64,000 nucleotides of DNA from Polystyrenella longa (GCF_007750395.1 NZ_CP036281.1:1699001-1763000); one strand, 5' to 3'; shown: positions 18,137 through 27,563, counted from the stretch's first letter. Notes: generated from the letters alone by a model not told the origin. Made by a program: numbers and translations.

Positions 18137-19078
18137 TTGAACCGTAACCTGAATCGCAAACAAAAAATGTTCGCCGTCTTCCCGACCTTGCTCACCTTGG
18201 GCAATGCGGCGTGTGGATTCGGTAGTATTACGTTTGCTGCGAAGATCGGACCGGAGTCGAGCGAGGGAAACAACCTGTTTATTGCGGCAGGTTTAATTTT
18301 TCTGGCAATGCTGTTTGATGCTCTTGATGGGAGTGCCGCTCGCTGGGCGAAACAAACCTCCGACTTCGGAGCGCAACTGGACAGCTTGTGCGACGCGATC
18401 AGTTCCGGTGTCGCTCCGGCATTTCTGATGCTGCAATTCTCCCACGAATACCATTCCCGCTTTTTGTGGGTCATCGCGGTTCTATTTGTCTTATGTGCCG
18501 TCCTGCGACTGGCGCGCTTCAATGTGGAAACTGACGAGGAGGATTCGCACGAATTCTTCAGCGGTTTACCCGCTCCGGCCGCAGCCGGATTGATCGCCTC
18601 ATTCCCGATCGCCATGCGTGGCTTGTTAAGCTGGAAAGAGACGGCGAAAGAAGAATGGTTCCTGAACTTTCTCGACTGGCTTATGATGTTCATGAAGCAG
18701 GGACTTCCTTTTATCATGCTGGCTGCTGCCTGCCTGATGGTTTCTCGCATTCGTTATGTTCATGTCTTCAACGCTTTCCTGCGAGGCCGCCATTCTCGCA
18801 AACAACTCATTCAGATTGTCTTTACGCTGGCAATCATAGTTGTCTTCAATGAACTCGCATTGCCACTGGTGCTCTGTTACATCACCTTTCTGCCCCCCGT
18901 GCAAGCTTTCCTGAAAGAGTTCCGAGGGGGGCGTCTCTCCTTTCGAGGCAATAAACCAGCGGAGAGCGAAACGCCATTGCCCGACGAATTCGCCAGTTCA
19001 GAAGAGATCGTGACTCCCGGTCCTCTGGAAGAGAGCGACGAAGAGCAAGCCCGCGACGATTCTCCGCCAATGGCGTAA
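18137..19078 (+). CDS. pssA: CDP-diacylglycerol-serine O-phosphatidyltransferase
   Basis: A 313-residue membrane enzyme with the CDP-alcohol phosphatidyltransferase signature D-G-x2-A-R-x8-G-x3-D-x3-D, seen as DGSAARWAKQTSDFGAQLD followed by SLCD at about residues 72-94. The N-terminal FPTLLTLGNAACGFGSI is typical of phosphatidylserine synthase. About six hydrophobic segments follow, then an acidic cytoplasmic tail of about 50 residues. No ATG is near, and TTG at 18137, eight bases after GAGG, is the best start. It lies 145 bases after the decarboxylase gene that would use its product. Confidence 0.9.
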   Translation: MNRNLNRKQKMFAVFPTLLTLGNAACGFGSITFAAKIGPESSEGNNLFIAAGLIFLAMLFDALDGSAARWAKQTSDFGAQLDSLCDAISSGVAPAFLMLQFSHEYHSRFLWVIAVLFVLCAVLRLARFNVETDEEDSHEFFSGLPAPAAAGLIASFPIAMRGLLSWKETAKEEWFLNFLDWLMMFMKQGLPFIMLAAACLMVSRIRYVHVFNAFLRGRHSRKQLIQIVFTLAIIVVFNELALPLVLCYITFLPPVQAFLKEFRGGRLSFRGNKPAESETPLPDEFASSEEIVTPGPLEESDEEQARDDSPPMA

Positions 19079-19107
19079 GTACTAATCGATAAACCGACGT
19101 TGCCTTT

Positions 19108-20100
19108 TTAAGATCGCAACCGCAGTTTGTGAATGAATCGCAGCTTCTCCCGTACCTGGGGAACGAAAACCTCGGGGACCAGGTCGAGTAACCCCATGTC
19201 CCGGTTAAACTCATTGGCGATCATTCCAACTTGGGCGTAGTGGGTCATCATTCCCTCAAAATCGTTGAGATCATTCTGGACGACGTTGAAGTTGTCGGCA
19301 GTAATCAGAACAGTCATCATATCGAGATAGACGTTGAAGGTTTCAGCGAAGTCTTCCCACGGGTGCATGCTGGAATAAGCGGAAACATATTCTGCTGGCC
19401 AGTTCTGAGCAGGTCCGTTTTTATAGTAAGCATCCAGAGCGTCTTTGTAAGTCGGATTCCGTTCGTCCCCAAAGAGCTCGCGGAAGGGGCCTTCGCATTT
19501 CTTCAGGACAAGTCGGTCCCAGAAATAGTGGCCTAGCTCGTGCCGAAAATGTCCAACCAAGGTCCGGTGAGGTTCTCCAAAATCGACCCGCGCCTGTTCT
19601 CGTACAACACTATCCGCCTCTTTAATATTGATGGTAATGCACCCTGAGATGTGCCCCGTCATCACCGGTTTTTCTTCATCCGCTTTGAATTTAAAGGTTA
19701 GCTCAGGAGTTGTCGGATCTTTATCTGGTCGAAAAGGGAATCCCGCCTGGTCGAGAATGCAGAGCACCCGGCGTTTCGCTCGCTCCAGCCGCTGCCATTT
19801 CTCTAAATTTCCCTCCACCGACAAATCCGGGGTCACTGTCGTCAGTGCACAATAATCGCACAATTCATCAGTGTCATTGTCCGGATGGTAGGGGAGCAGT
19901 CTGTTACATCCCTGATCAGCTGCACATTTCTGTACCCGCACGCCGCACACCCGATTGCCACAGCGGATTTCACTCTCACGATCCAGCAGCGGGGCGATGT
20001 GATCGCAGGTGGAGCACAGCCCGGATTCAATTCCACAGGCCACGCAACGTTGACTGTCAAAAAACAAGGTATTGCCACAGGTGCAAGGAAAGGTCTTCAT
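19108..20100 (-). CDS. putative zinc-binding metallopeptidase with N-terminal Cys-rich zinc ribbon
   Basis: A 330-residue protein. Residues 1-90 hold many Cys pairs (FPCTCGN, RCVACG, LCSTC, CDYC), consistent with zinc-ribbon modules. The catalytic part has HFRHELGHYFWD, an HExxH-like zinc site (HELGH), and further conserved residues in SAYSSMHPWEDFAETFNVYLD. This is the architecture of the family annotated as putative zinc-binding metallopeptidase (PF15887 type). No signal peptide is seen. ATG at 20100 is chosen because the alternative upstream in-frame start would add a 29-residue leader unrelated to the family. The target is unknown. Confidence 0.85.
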   Translation of the reverse strand: MKTFPCTCGNTLFFDSQRCVACGIESGLCSTCDHIAPLLDRESEIRCGNRVCGVRVQKCAADQGCNRLLPYHPDNDTDELCDYCALTTVTPDLSVEGNLEKWQRLERAKRRVLCILDQAGFPFRPDKDPTTPELTFKFKADEEKPVMTGHISGCITINIKEADSVVREQARVDFGEPHRTLVGHFRHELGHYFWDRLVLKKCEGPFRELFGDERNPTYKDALDAYYKNGPAQNWPAEYVSAYSSMHPWEDFAETFNVYLDMMTVLITADNFNVVQNDLNDFEGMMTHYAQVGMIANEFNRDMGLLDLVPEVFVPQVREKLRFIHKLRLRS

Positions 20101-20476
20101 TCGCGTCAAATTCCAAGAAAGGTAGAAACAGATCGAACTGCAATTTACTGCACAGCAATCGGTGTACCGAGTTCTAAGGAGCATCAAAACGGGAAAAATC
20201 TCTGTTGATATGGAAGCTATCGTCTCGCTCGGAACGATTGGCTTCCAGACAATTGAACGCTTTTAATCCGGACAAACATAGGCAAGAAGGTAATCTCTCT
20301 GTCTTTTTGCAGGATATATCTAAGTTTGGAATTCACAAACTACGGCACCGGAATTGCTGTGTAGGATTAGCTGATAGTAAAAGTGCGGGAATAGTTCTCT
20401 CGGGTTGAATTCATCCAGCGGGGCAGTCTCCCTTCCAAAACAAATAATCGGGTTCTTTCAAGAAGGCAAAGAAGAA
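20101..20476. other. Intergenic region between divergent genes
   Basis: About 375 bases between the divergent metallopeptidase and branching-enzyme genes. No RNA or coding feature was recognised; both promoters should lie here. Confidence 0.45.
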
Positions 20477-22276
20477 ATGACCACAGAAAATGTTTCCGCT
20501 AATGTAAAAGGGATGGGTTCGATTATTCACGAGGCGGGCGTTGCCTTCCGGGTGTGGGCTCCTCATGCAGAGCAGGTCTCGGTTATAGGAAATTTCAACA
20601 ACTGGAATCCCGAGGACCATCTGATGGAGCAGGAAGGAAATGGCTATTGGTACCTCAATATCGAACAGGCAAAAGCGGGGGATGAATATCAATACTGGAT
20701 TACGAACGGCGATTTTCAGGCAGGGCGGATTGATCCCTATGCTCGCAAAGTTACGAATTCCTCCGGAAATAGCGTGATCTACGATACGTCGTTCGATTGG
20801 GGAGACGACAATTTTGAATTCTCTAGTTTGAACGAGTTGGTTATTTATGAAATGCATGTCGGGACCTTCAACCGAACCCGTAAAACAGGGCCGGGCCGAT
20901 TTTTCGAAGCGACTAAGCGGTTTAAGCATCTGAAAAGACTCGGCGTAAACGCGATTGAAATTATGCCCGTCGCCGAGTTCGCTGGTGATTGGTCGTGGGG
21001 GTACAACCCGGCCCATATTTTTGCCGTTGAAGAAGCTTATGGTGGACCGGACGGATTTAAAGAGATGATCAAAGCGGCTCATGCGGAAGGGATCGCCATT
21101 ATTGCCGATGTTGTTTACAACCATTTCGGACCTAGCGATCTCGACCTCTGGCAGTTCGACGGTTGGAGTGAAAACGGGAAAGGGGGCATCTACTTCTACA
21201 ACGACTGGCGATCATCGACTCCTTGGGGAGACACCAGGCCAGACTACGGACGTGGTGAAGTTCGGCAGTATATTCGCGACAACGCGATGATGTGGCTCGA
21301 TGAATATCATGTCGATGGGCTGCGATATGATATGACGGCCTACATCCGTAAGGTTAACGGCATTGATGAATCGGACATCCCGGAAGGCTGGGGGCTGTTA
21401 CAATGGATCAACGGAGAAATCGCCAGCAAATATCCACGGAAGATACTCATCGCCGAAGACTTACAGGGTAATGAATATCTGACTCGACGGGTGGAAGAGC
21501 AGGGGGCCGGTTTCTCGACTCAATGGGATGGCTTTTTCGTTCACCCGGTAAGGAATGCCGTTCAGCAACTCAACGACGCTGACCGAAACATGTGGGAGGT
21601 GAGTAATAGCCTCCAGCATCGTTACAACCTTGATGCGTTTCAGCGAGTGGTTTACAGCGAATCGCACGACGAAATCGCTAACGGCAAAGCACGAGTTCCC
21701 GAGGAAATCGATCCGGATGATCCCGAAAACTATTTCGCACAGAAACGATCCGTTCTGGCGGCAGCACTCGCGCTCACAGCCCCCGGTATTCCGATGATAA
21801 TGCAGGGACAAGAATTCCTGGAGGATGGCTGGTTCGACGATGAAGACCCACTGGACTGGGAACGCTGGCATGAGTTCAAAGGAATCACGCGGTTGTATCA
21901 GGACCTGATTTCGCTGCGATTGAATGTCTACGGCAAATCGAAAGGCTTAACAGGCCAGAACATCAAAGTTCATCATGTAAATGATGAGGACAAAGTGATC
22001 GCCTATCATCGCTGGTATGACGGTGGCCCGGGAGATGACGTTGTCGTTGTAATGAACTTTGCCAATCGAACCTGGGACCATTATGAGATAGGAGTCCCCG
22101 ATCCGGGAGAATGGAAACTGTTGTTCAACTCCGACTGGACCGGCTACAGCGATGAATTCAACGATTTTCCTGTGTCCAGCATTACGGCGAGTACAACCGC
22201 CCGCGATGGACTGGGAGCGACTGCCGAGATCAGCCTCGGTGCCTATTCGATCCTGATCTACGGACGAGTCGAATAA
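20477..22276 (+). CDS. 1,4-alpha-glucan branching enzyme-like GH13 glycosidase
   Basis: A 599-residue enzyme with an N-terminal CBM48 domain (FRVWAPHAEQVSVIGNFNNW) and a GH13 barrel. Catalytic motifs are VVYNHFGPSD, DGLRYDMTAYIRKV (nucleophile Asp), ILIAEDLQG (acid/base Glu) and VVYSESHDE. The order matches glycogen branching enzymes and the related trehalohydrolases. The short N-terminus without extra modules and the DGLRYD sequence differ from classic GlgB, so glycogen branching is likely but trehalose-related activity is possible. TTG at 20405 is in frame, but ATG at 20477 follows an AAGAAG ribosome-binding stretch. The gene ends 30 bases before a strong terminator. Confidence 0.85.
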   Translation: MTTENVSANVKGMGSIIHEAGVAFRVWAPHAEQVSVIGNFNNWNPEDHLMEQEGNGYWYLNIEQAKAGDEYQYWITNGDFQAGRIDPYARKVTNSSGNSVIYDTSFDWGDDNFEFSSLNELVIYEMHVGTFNRTRKTGPGRFFEATKRFKHLKRLGVNAIEIMPVAEFAGDWSWGYNPAHIFAVEEAYGGPDGFKEMIKAAHAEGIAIIADVVYNHFGPSDLDLWQFDGWSENGKGGIYFYNDWRSSTPWGDTRPDYGRGEVRQYIRDNAMMWLDEYHVDGLRYDMTAYIRKVNGIDESDIPEGWGLLQWINGEIASKYPRKILIAEDLQGNEYLTRRVEEQGAGFSTQWDGFFVHPVRNAVQQLNDADRNMWEVSNSLQHRYNLDAFQRVVYSESHDEIANGKARVPEEIDPDDPENYFAQKRSVLAAALALTAPGIPMIMQGQEFLEDGWFDDEDPLDWERWHEFKGITRLYQDLISLRLNVYGKSKGLTGQNIKVHHVNDEDKVIAYHRWYDGGPGDDVVVVMNFANRTWDHYEIGVPDPGEWKLLFNSDWTGYSDEFNDFPVSSITASTTARDGLGATAEISLGAYSILIYGRVE

Positions 22277-22305
22277 CGGTACTCACTTCGTTTGCATATC
22301 AGACA

Positions 22306-22350
22306 CAAAAAAACTCCCGTAGCGATCATTGATTGCTACGGGAGTTTTTT
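22306..22350. terminator. bidirectional rho-independent terminator
   Basis: A perfect 13-bp stem (AAACTCCCGTAGC and its complement) with an 11-base loop, flanked by a run of A on the left and T on the right. It can end the branching-enzyme transcript on the plus strand and a minus-strand transcript arriving from the right. It lies 4 bases from the left attachment repeat. Before island insertion it would have been directly downstream of tRNA-Ser. Confidence 0.85.
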
Positions 22351-22353
22351 AAG

Positions 22354-22372
22354 AGCGGAGAGGCAGGGATTC
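22354..22372. repeat. left attachment site (attL), 19-bp direct repeat
   Basis: AGCGGAGAGGCAGGGATTC is identical to positions 48101-48119, where it is the 3' end of tRNA-Ser. Here the match stops after 19 bases and the rest of the tRNA is missing, as expected for the end of an element integrated into a tRNA 3' end. Confidence 0.85.
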
Positions 22373-22558
22373 TAATACGTCCTGTCCTTAAGTTCTGCTC
22401 AAACAAGAGTTTATGGTCTTAAGGTATTAGTTGTCATCATCTTGTGACTAATCATCTTTATTCAGATTTAATCACAAAGCTCAAAGTTTGGCAGCGTTTT
22501 TGACACGCTGTGCCAAAACATTTCTCTTGATGCCTCCACATTCCTAGGAGGCTTTCTA

Positions 22559-24895
22559 ATGAAAGGCTTTTCTAACAATTCTGATTCCACTAAATCGAGT
22601 AAGACCAACAGTTCGGGGCTGTATCTGACCAAGAGCGAAAAACAGCAGCTCAGAAAAGGGCTTCCGTCGAAAGACGCTCTGCTCGCGATGGCCAGGACTT
22701 ATCTGGAAGTCCAAAACGAACACTGGCCTGAGTACGTAACCAGCGGTCTGTTGCCCCTGGCAACAGTGGAAAATATTGAAGTGTTCGCATCAGATTTCGA
22801 GTCGTCATTTCTGTCAGGCGACCAGTCGTTTCCCAGGTCTACTTTAAAGCAGGCCGCCTGTGTCTATCTCCGGTATTCCGACGATAATTCCAATGAAAGG
22901 TCGTTGGCTCAACAGCTCAAGAACATCCTTTTGAAAGCAAATCAGGATCGGAGGTTCGTGGAGTGGCACCATATCTGTGCTGATGCTGCCGTGAGTGCAA
23001 CTACACCCAGACGGGCTGGCTACCAGAAGTTGTTGTCCTGGATGCGTAACTATGCCGCTCAAATTGAGCTTGTTTACGTTGACGATCTCAGCCGATTAAA
23101 CCGCAATATGACCGAGAGCATGAAGCTCAATGATATTGCCAGTGACGAAAATATTCGTCTGATTGGGGTCAAGGATGGCATTGAAACGTCTAATCCGAGT
23201 TCGAGACTGATTCATGCGGTCACTTCCTGGCAGCATGAAAACTTCATTACCGGCCTCCAAGAGAAGGTGAAACGGGGAATGAACGACCGTTTTGAACAGG
23301 GCGGAAACCTGCAACCACCTTCTTTCGGATACAAGCTTATCATGCTCAGGGACGCTGATGGTGAGCCGAAATTGTCGCGTCATGGAAAACCGATTATGGA
23401 AAAGTTAGTTGATCAGGAAGAGGCTGTTTGGGTCCGACAAATTTTTGAATGGTTCGTTGTCAAAAACTGGTCTCGCCAGAAAATAGCCAAAGAATTGAAT
23501 TCTAAAGGGATCGGAGGCAAAAGGACTTGGGACTCTCGAAAGATAATGCAATTGCTCGAACGATCTGTTTATCGAGGGATCGAGTGCTATGGAATGACTG
23601 TGCAACAGAGAAATCACAACACAGGCAAAGTGACTGTTATTCAAAAACCGGAATCGGAATGGCAGAAAAGGGACGTCCCACACCTGAGGATTGTCTCTGA
23701 CGATACCTGGGACCGTACTCAAATCCAGTTGAAGAAAATTAGAGCATCATATACGGCGAGGATACGAAAACCTCGAGGGAACCGGACTACATTATCGCCT
23801 TCGCTGCTCATTCGGCCAGTTTGTGGGTATTGTGGTGCACGATTGCTACTGGCCCATTCTTCGAAATACCAGTCGCTGAGTTGCATGAATGGTCGTGAAA
23901 AGAAACACGACTGCCAACTGACGACGCACAAGTCGGTTCGGATTCTGAATAGAGCGATCCTGGCTAAACTCCACGAAGAGATTCTGACTAAAGAATTCTT
24001 ACGCGGACTTTTCAAACAGGCCAACAAAGAGCTCAAAATATTATTAAATGAACCTGCAGAAGATCTTACCCCTCTCAAAAAGAAACTGGAAATGCTGCTG
24101 AAGCAGGAAGCGAAGCTCGCGACGCTATTAACAAAGGAAGATGACCTGACTGCAATTACAGACGCTCTCAGAACCATCCAGGCGGAGAGAGAGGGGCTCG
24201 AGAGACGATTGGGGGAGGCGGAAAGGCACTCCTCCACTGCTCCCGGTCCGATCGATCCCAAATTCGCGATCAAGTGTCTCAAGGATATTGAGGCCCTGCT
24301 CAAAGAGGATGTTTCGTATGCTGCTCCAATCCTGGAGGCCCTCACTGGGCCAATCAGAATTACCCAGGGAGAACAAGTCCCGGGGAAACGAAGTGCTGTT
24401 TGGCAAGCTGAATTCACGATCAACACCACTCAATTCATGGTGGAACTGAGCCGCGCCAAGAAGTATCCAAATACCGGTACTTGGGAGTTCCTGAATACTC
24501 GTGGTTGGACAATTTCCAGAACGGTGAGTCTGGAGGTGAAGGAGGTGCCGAGGTACGTCTCTCGCGGCAAAGAATACAGTGAACTCCAGAACTTTGGTCT
24601 GAGTACTGGCGAAATCGCCAAGAAGGTAGGCATGAACGAAAGGTACGTTTCCGCAGCAATCGACTCTTTTCGCAACGGCACGACTCCGGATTGGAAAAAG
24701 TTCGATTCGGGAACAATCCCGAGAGGCCCTTCCAAACCGCTTCTGTCAGAATTGATCCTCGACGATGTCGTTCGACTTCGCAAAGAGGAGAATATGGCAT
24801 TTCGGAAGATCGCGGCCTGGTTGAAGGAACATCTTTCAATCAAGGTCAGTGCGCAGACAGTAAAGAGGACGTGGGATAAGGCCGCTGTGCAGTGA
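22559..24895 (+). CDS. large serine recombinase
   Basis: A 778-residue site-specific recombinase, preceded by TAGGAGG. After a 98-residue N-terminal extension comes the resolvase-type catalytic domain: VYLRYSDDNS with Arg105 and nucleophile Ser107, then VDDLSRLNRN. The recombinase domain (PSFGYKL, WVRQIFEWFV, IAKELNSKGI) is followed by a zinc ribbon (CGYCGARLL ... SCMN ... C) and a Lys/Glu-rich coiled coil at about residues 490-570. Two helix-turn-helix-like segments lie at the C-terminus (LSTGEIAKKVGMNERYVSAA and KIAAWLKEHLSIKVSAQTVK). It lies 187 bases inside the left end. Whether it or the tyrosine integrase moves the island is not decidable; the tRNA target favours the latter. Confidence 0.9.
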   Translation: MKGFSNNSDSTKSSKTNSSGLYLTKSEKQQLRKGLPSKDALLAMARTYLEVQNEHWPEYVTSGLLPLATVENIEVFASDFESSFLSGDQSFPRSTLKQAACVYLRYSDDNSNERSLAQQLKNILLKANQDRRFVEWHHICADAAVSATTPRRAGYQKLLSWMRNYAAQIELVYVDDLSRLNRNMTESMKLNDIASDENIRLIGVKDGIETSNPSSRLIHAVTSWQHENFITGLQEKVKRGMNDRFEQGGNLQPPSFGYKLIMLRDADGEPKLSRHGKPIMEKLVDQEEAVWVRQIFEWFVVKNWSRQKIAKELNSKGIGGKRTWDSRKIMQLLERSVYRGIECYGMTVQQRNHNTGKVTVIQKPESEWQKRDVPHLRIVSDDTWDRTQIQLKKIRASYTARIRKPRGNRTTLSPSLLIRPVCGYCGARLLLAHSSKYQSLSCMNGREKKHDCQLTTHKSVRILNRAILAKLHEEILTKEFLRGLFKQANKELKILLNEPAEDLTPLKKKLEMLLKQEAKLATLLTKEDDLTAITDALRTIQAEREGLERRLGEAERHSSTAPGPIDPKFAIKCLKDIEALLKEDVSYAAPILEALTGPIRITQGEQVPGKRSAVWQAEFTINTTQFMVELSRAKKYPNTGTWEFLNTRGWTISRTVSLEVKEVPRYVSRGKEYSELQNFGLSTGEIAKKVGMNERYVSAAIDSFRNGTTPDWKKFDSGTIPRGPSKPLLSELILDDVVRLRKEENMAFRKIAAWLKEHLSIKVSAQTVKRTWDKAAVQ

Positions 24896-24955
24896 AGTTG
24901 ATGCATCTGCTGTTAATCCTATCGGCGGCCCGTCGAAACCTCCTCATGTTCCATA

Positions 24956-24980
24956 ACCCCGGAACGTGGGGAGTTTTTTT
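24956..24980 (+). terminator. possible weak terminator after the serine recombinase
   Basis: A short CCCC/GGGG stem is followed by eight T, 60 bases after the recombinase stop. The stem is short, so the call is tentative. Confidence 0.45.
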
Positions 24981-25338
24981 TGACCCGCTAACTAGTCTAC
25001 CGTTGTTCGTCAGCATAGAGGTTCTTCCACTGTAAATTAGTCCTGAATCCGGGTGCAAATTGATTTGTGTTCACCCCACCTCTCTTAGTGCCAGGACTCT
25101 TTGTTGCGAAAAAAAGTCTTAGTTCAGTGCATCGGGCATTCGGATCTCCATGCGTTAGCTGTTAATTCGTCTGATGCAAAGCGAGAGAAGATCCACGAAG
25201 CGATAGGGGGGCATCTTCCTGACGGGACCGCTGGCGGGCCGTCGTGCGTGTCCGCTTCGGTATGGAAAACATGGAATTCCTGAGGGAAACTCGAATTTTA
25301 GTGTGATCGAGGTAAGTTGTTGGCGTGAAAGGCACCCA
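24981..25338. other. Non-coding stretch before the toxin cassette array
   Basis: About 360 bases between the recombinase terminator and the first copy of the repeated proline-rich ORF. Only short frames without family resemblance are present. No RNA gene was seen. Confidence 0.4.
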
Positions 25339-25521
25339 TTTCAAGAAGGCTTGTTGATCAACACCGATGGCAGGCTCAAAGGCAGATCGCCGCTGAATCC
25401 GTTACCGAAGGATTCAGCGTTCAACAAGAGCTTGAAGCAGAAGCCCAAGCCGCCGCCAACAGGCGTGCCATACAAACCGGCACAGCCTGCGAAGGTGGCA
25501 ATGCAGAAGCAGACAAGCTGA
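25339..25521 (+). pseudogene. proline-rich small ORF, copy 1 (N-terminally truncated)
   Basis: The frame reads PFQEGLLINTDGRLKGRSPL, then NPLPKDSAFNKSLKQKPKPP and ends MQKQTS. It is a copy of the small protein that occurs intact at 28475-28789. The segment that encodes the EWLxERQ part has been lost by an internal deletion of about 27 bases compared with copy 4, so no proper start remains. It lies convergent to the immunity gene at 25587-26039, as do the other copies relative to their immunity genes. Confidence 0.6.
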
Positions 25522-25586
25522 ATTTGGCTGATCGTGCTAAGCAGAAGGCATTCTCTTCTTTGATACATGCTGGGACTTACCATTGC

Positions 25587-26039
25587 TCATTTTGCGATGT
25601 CAACTGTCACGGTGACCAGTCCCGGTTGCTCTAGATCCACTCGCCACGTTGTATCAAGCGTCGTTCTTGCAACAATCTGTCCATCTATGGTCTCAACATG
25701 ACTAAATGGATTCGAAGAATCCATGAATAACACCCAGCAAAGAAGGTCAGCATCTAAGTCAACCAATGCAATCACACCGTCAGTGCCCAGCCCTCCTTCA
25801 CCAGCAACAACTACCAGCTTGCTGTTCGGGACATCAGTTCGACAAAGCTCGGTGAAATAGGTCATTTCATCGCTTAAGTCATGTACGTCCCATCTGCTTT
25901 CTGCTCCGATTACAAGCCGATCACCATCCCAGTCAAGTACCTTGCGTTGTCCATTGGGAAACAAAATTCCATTGAGAAGTGGCACTTGCTCACTTCGCCA
26001 AGCACTATTCAATATCTCACTAGAGTTCGACATAAACAT
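25587..26039 (-). CDS. candidate immunity protein of cassette A, family not recognised
   Basis: A 150-residue acidic soluble protein starting MFMSNSSEILNSAW. It contains VVVAGEGGLGTDGVIALVDL and LLCWVLFMDSSNPF, and I do not recognise a named family. The role is inferred from position: it starts 6 bases after the stop of the toxin-type gene at 26046-26525 on the same strand. This is the same toxin-then-immunity order and spacing as in the three neighbouring cassettes, two of which have recognisable immunity families. Confidence 0.6.
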   Translation of the reverse strand: MFMSNSSEILNSAWRSEQVPLLNGILFPNGQRKVLDWDGDRLVIGAESRWDVHDLSDEMTYFTELCRTDVPNSKLVVVAGEGGLGTDGVIALVDLDADLLCWVLFMDSSNPFSHVETIDGQIVARTTLDTTWRVDLEQPGLVTVTVDIAK

Positions 26040-26045
26040 TCTTTC

Positions 26046-26525
26046 CTACTGCTTCGTCGGTGCGATTGCTGGAAGCTCTAGCAATCCGGAATCGGGCACA
26101 ACGCCACCCGCTCGTTTGTTTCTTGGATCGTTGAATCGTCGTCGAAACGCTTCCTCCCATGTCATCTTCGTTCCGGGGCGAATCGCATTGGAGTCAACAA
26201 CGTTAATCGGGATCTCACTGAGTTTCGCTTCCCGTGCAGCCATGAGCCGCCGATTGTCGAACGTAACGTAGCGGTCTCCCTGACGCATCACGTTAATGGG
26301 ACCGGAACGAGACCAGTCCCATCGTCCATTAGCCATGTCGTCGACGTACTGGGTTACGTTTCCTCCGCCTGTGCGTTGGGAGAATGCCACTTCTCCCGGC
26401 AATGCTCTGTTTGGGGCATTATAACTCCCAGCCCCTAAGCCGCCCATCGTAAAAGTATTAGGATCAACTCGATAGTTAAACGGATTCAATCTCGGCACGT
26501 TCCTAAAGAAATCAGGTGCACCCAC
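26046..26525 (-). CDS. orphan toxin C-terminal module A (Rhs-type, possibly ParB-like)
   Basis: A 159-residue reading frame with a GTG start. Its first 39 residues are the constant pretoxin tail shared by four genes here (GAPDFFRNVPRLN ... GGLGAGSYNAPN). The variable part starts after that: VAFSQRTGGGN, WDWSRSGPINVM, RYVTFDNRRLMAAREAKL, IPINVV and MTWEEAFRRRF. A Ser-Gln start followed by a T/F-D-N-x-R-x-x-A-A motif is seen in C-terminal toxin domains of Rhs proteins that may have a ParB-like fold; the activity is uncertain. Pretoxin coding continues upstream in frame without a start codon to a TGA near 26730, so this is a displaced C-terminus rather than a full toxin. Confidence 0.65.
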   Translation of the reverse strand: MGAPDFFRNVPRLNPFNYRVDPNTFTMGGLGAGSYNAPNRALPGEVAFSQRTGGGNVTQYVDDMANGRWDWSRSGPINVMRQGDRYVTFDNRRLMAAREAKLSEIPINVVDSNAIRPGTKMTWEEAFRRRFNDPRNKRAGGVVPDSGLLELPAIAPTKQ

Positions 26526-27133
26526 ACCTAATCCCGCCGCGCCGAAACCGGCGCCGATGAGGTTAAGTGTTCCACCGACATAATCGCCGATTTGATAGGC
26601 ATCGTAGGAGGCGAAACCTCCGCGAACGGTTTGGATGCCGTCGGCTCCGTAGGCGGCGACATACGAGGCTGTTCTGAGGGCGCTGGCCCCTTTGAATGTG
26701 GCTGATCCACGAATGGATCAAGGTTTGAAATCTTCGGCAAGTATCAGGCCTGTTGGATTGATATCTTGAACACAAGCGACTCGAAATCAGGGGGAGTTGC
26801 CGGTTGCTTTTCCTGATGCCCACCGCAGCCGCTCAAGTACGCACGGGAAAGCGACCAGCCATCATCATAGATACAAACATGATAACTTTCACGAATGGCT
26901 GGCAGAGCGAGAGCAGCGGCAATGCGAAGGCTTGTGGCTCAATGACAAAAACGCCGTGATCGGGCTATCGAAGATGAACCCGTTGCCACGGGATTCAGCA
27001 GTCAACAAGAGCTTGAGCAAAAAGCCCAAGCCGCCGCCATCAGGCGTGCCGGTGTTCAAGCCTTGGAAGCCTGCTCAACCGGCCAAGCTCCAACCCTTCA
27101 AACCGGCACAGCCTGCGAAGATCGTGATGCAGA
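26413..27133. repeat. cassette constant region 1 (pretoxin tail plus proline-rich ORF)
   Basis: Repeated sequence that joins cassettes A and B. On the minus strand it encodes SATFKGASALRTASYVAAYG ... GGTLNLIGAGFGAAGLGVGA and the GAPDFFRN tail. On the plus strand it carries a proline-rich ORF. The same arrangement recurs at 28072-28735 and 29560-30230, and its pretoxin half recurs in the long gene at 30988-31490. This copy retains the complete pretoxin tail but has TGA where the other copies have TGG. Confidence 0.8.
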
Positions 27134-27174
27134 AGCCGAAGGCTGAAAATCAACTTCCTGCTTGGTTCCGATAA
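26881..27174 (+). pseudogene. proline-rich small ORF, copy 2 (start lost by frameshift)
   Basis: The frame reads DNFHEWLAEREQRQCEGLWL, then NDKNAVIGLSKMNPLPRDSA and proline-rich repeats (PKPPPSGVPVFKPWKPAQPAK), ending in PAWFR. One base is missing after ATGATAA compared with copy 4 (ATGATAGCATTTC), which puts the original start out of frame. The last 25 bases overlap the 3' end of the convergent YwqK-like immunity gene. Confidence 0.55.
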
Positions 27175-27548
27175 GCAGCAAGCAAGGCCGCATTTGGATC
27201 ATCTGACGCAAGGCTGTAGTCGGAGATAACATTTCCCGCTTGGTCGTATTCTTGCCTCGACGTGCAGATACCGAACTCATAGCTCTCTGTCTTGGTCAAC
27301 AGGCCATTGCCGTCCCAATACTTGAATTCGCCGTGATTAACACCATTCTGGATTACGCCTTCGCAGGCAACTTGTCCGTCTGAATGAAAATCCGAAAACG
27401 GCCCAGATTGAACGCCGTCTTCAAACATCACTTCTGACTCAAGCGTGCCATCCTCACGTCGATACACAGCGATCCCGTCAAACGGCTTCCCGTCATGCCA
27501 GTAGGACTGGTCGCTGGCCACTTCTAACTGCTCGAAGTTCACTTTCAT
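27150..27548 (-). CDS. YwqK-like immunity protein with MORN-type repeats (cassette B)
   Basis: A 132-residue protein built from MORN-like repeats: YWHDGKPFDGIAVYRREDG, VMFEDGVQSGPFSDFHSDGQ, VACEGVIQNGVNHGEFKYWD and GNG. These match the YwqK family, the antitoxin partner of YwqJ-type deaminase toxins in Bacillus. It starts 15 bases after the stop of a YwqJ-like deaminase module, so the pair is consistent both by family and by position. I infer that it binds and neutralises that toxin in the cytoplasm. Confidence 0.8.
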   Translation of the reverse strand: MKVNFEQLEVASDQSYWHDGKPFDGIAVYRREDGTLESEVMFEDGVQSGPFSDFHSDGQVACEGVIQNGVNHGEFKYWDGNGLLTKTESYEFGICTSRQEYDQAGNVISDYSLASDDPNAALLAAYRNQAGS

Positions 27549-27563
27549 AATCTCATACTCTCG

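Noticed and set aside
23719..24429. A 236-codon frame antisense to the serine recombinase
   Set aside because: It is a shadow; the plus-strand recombinase has clear domains over the same DNA.
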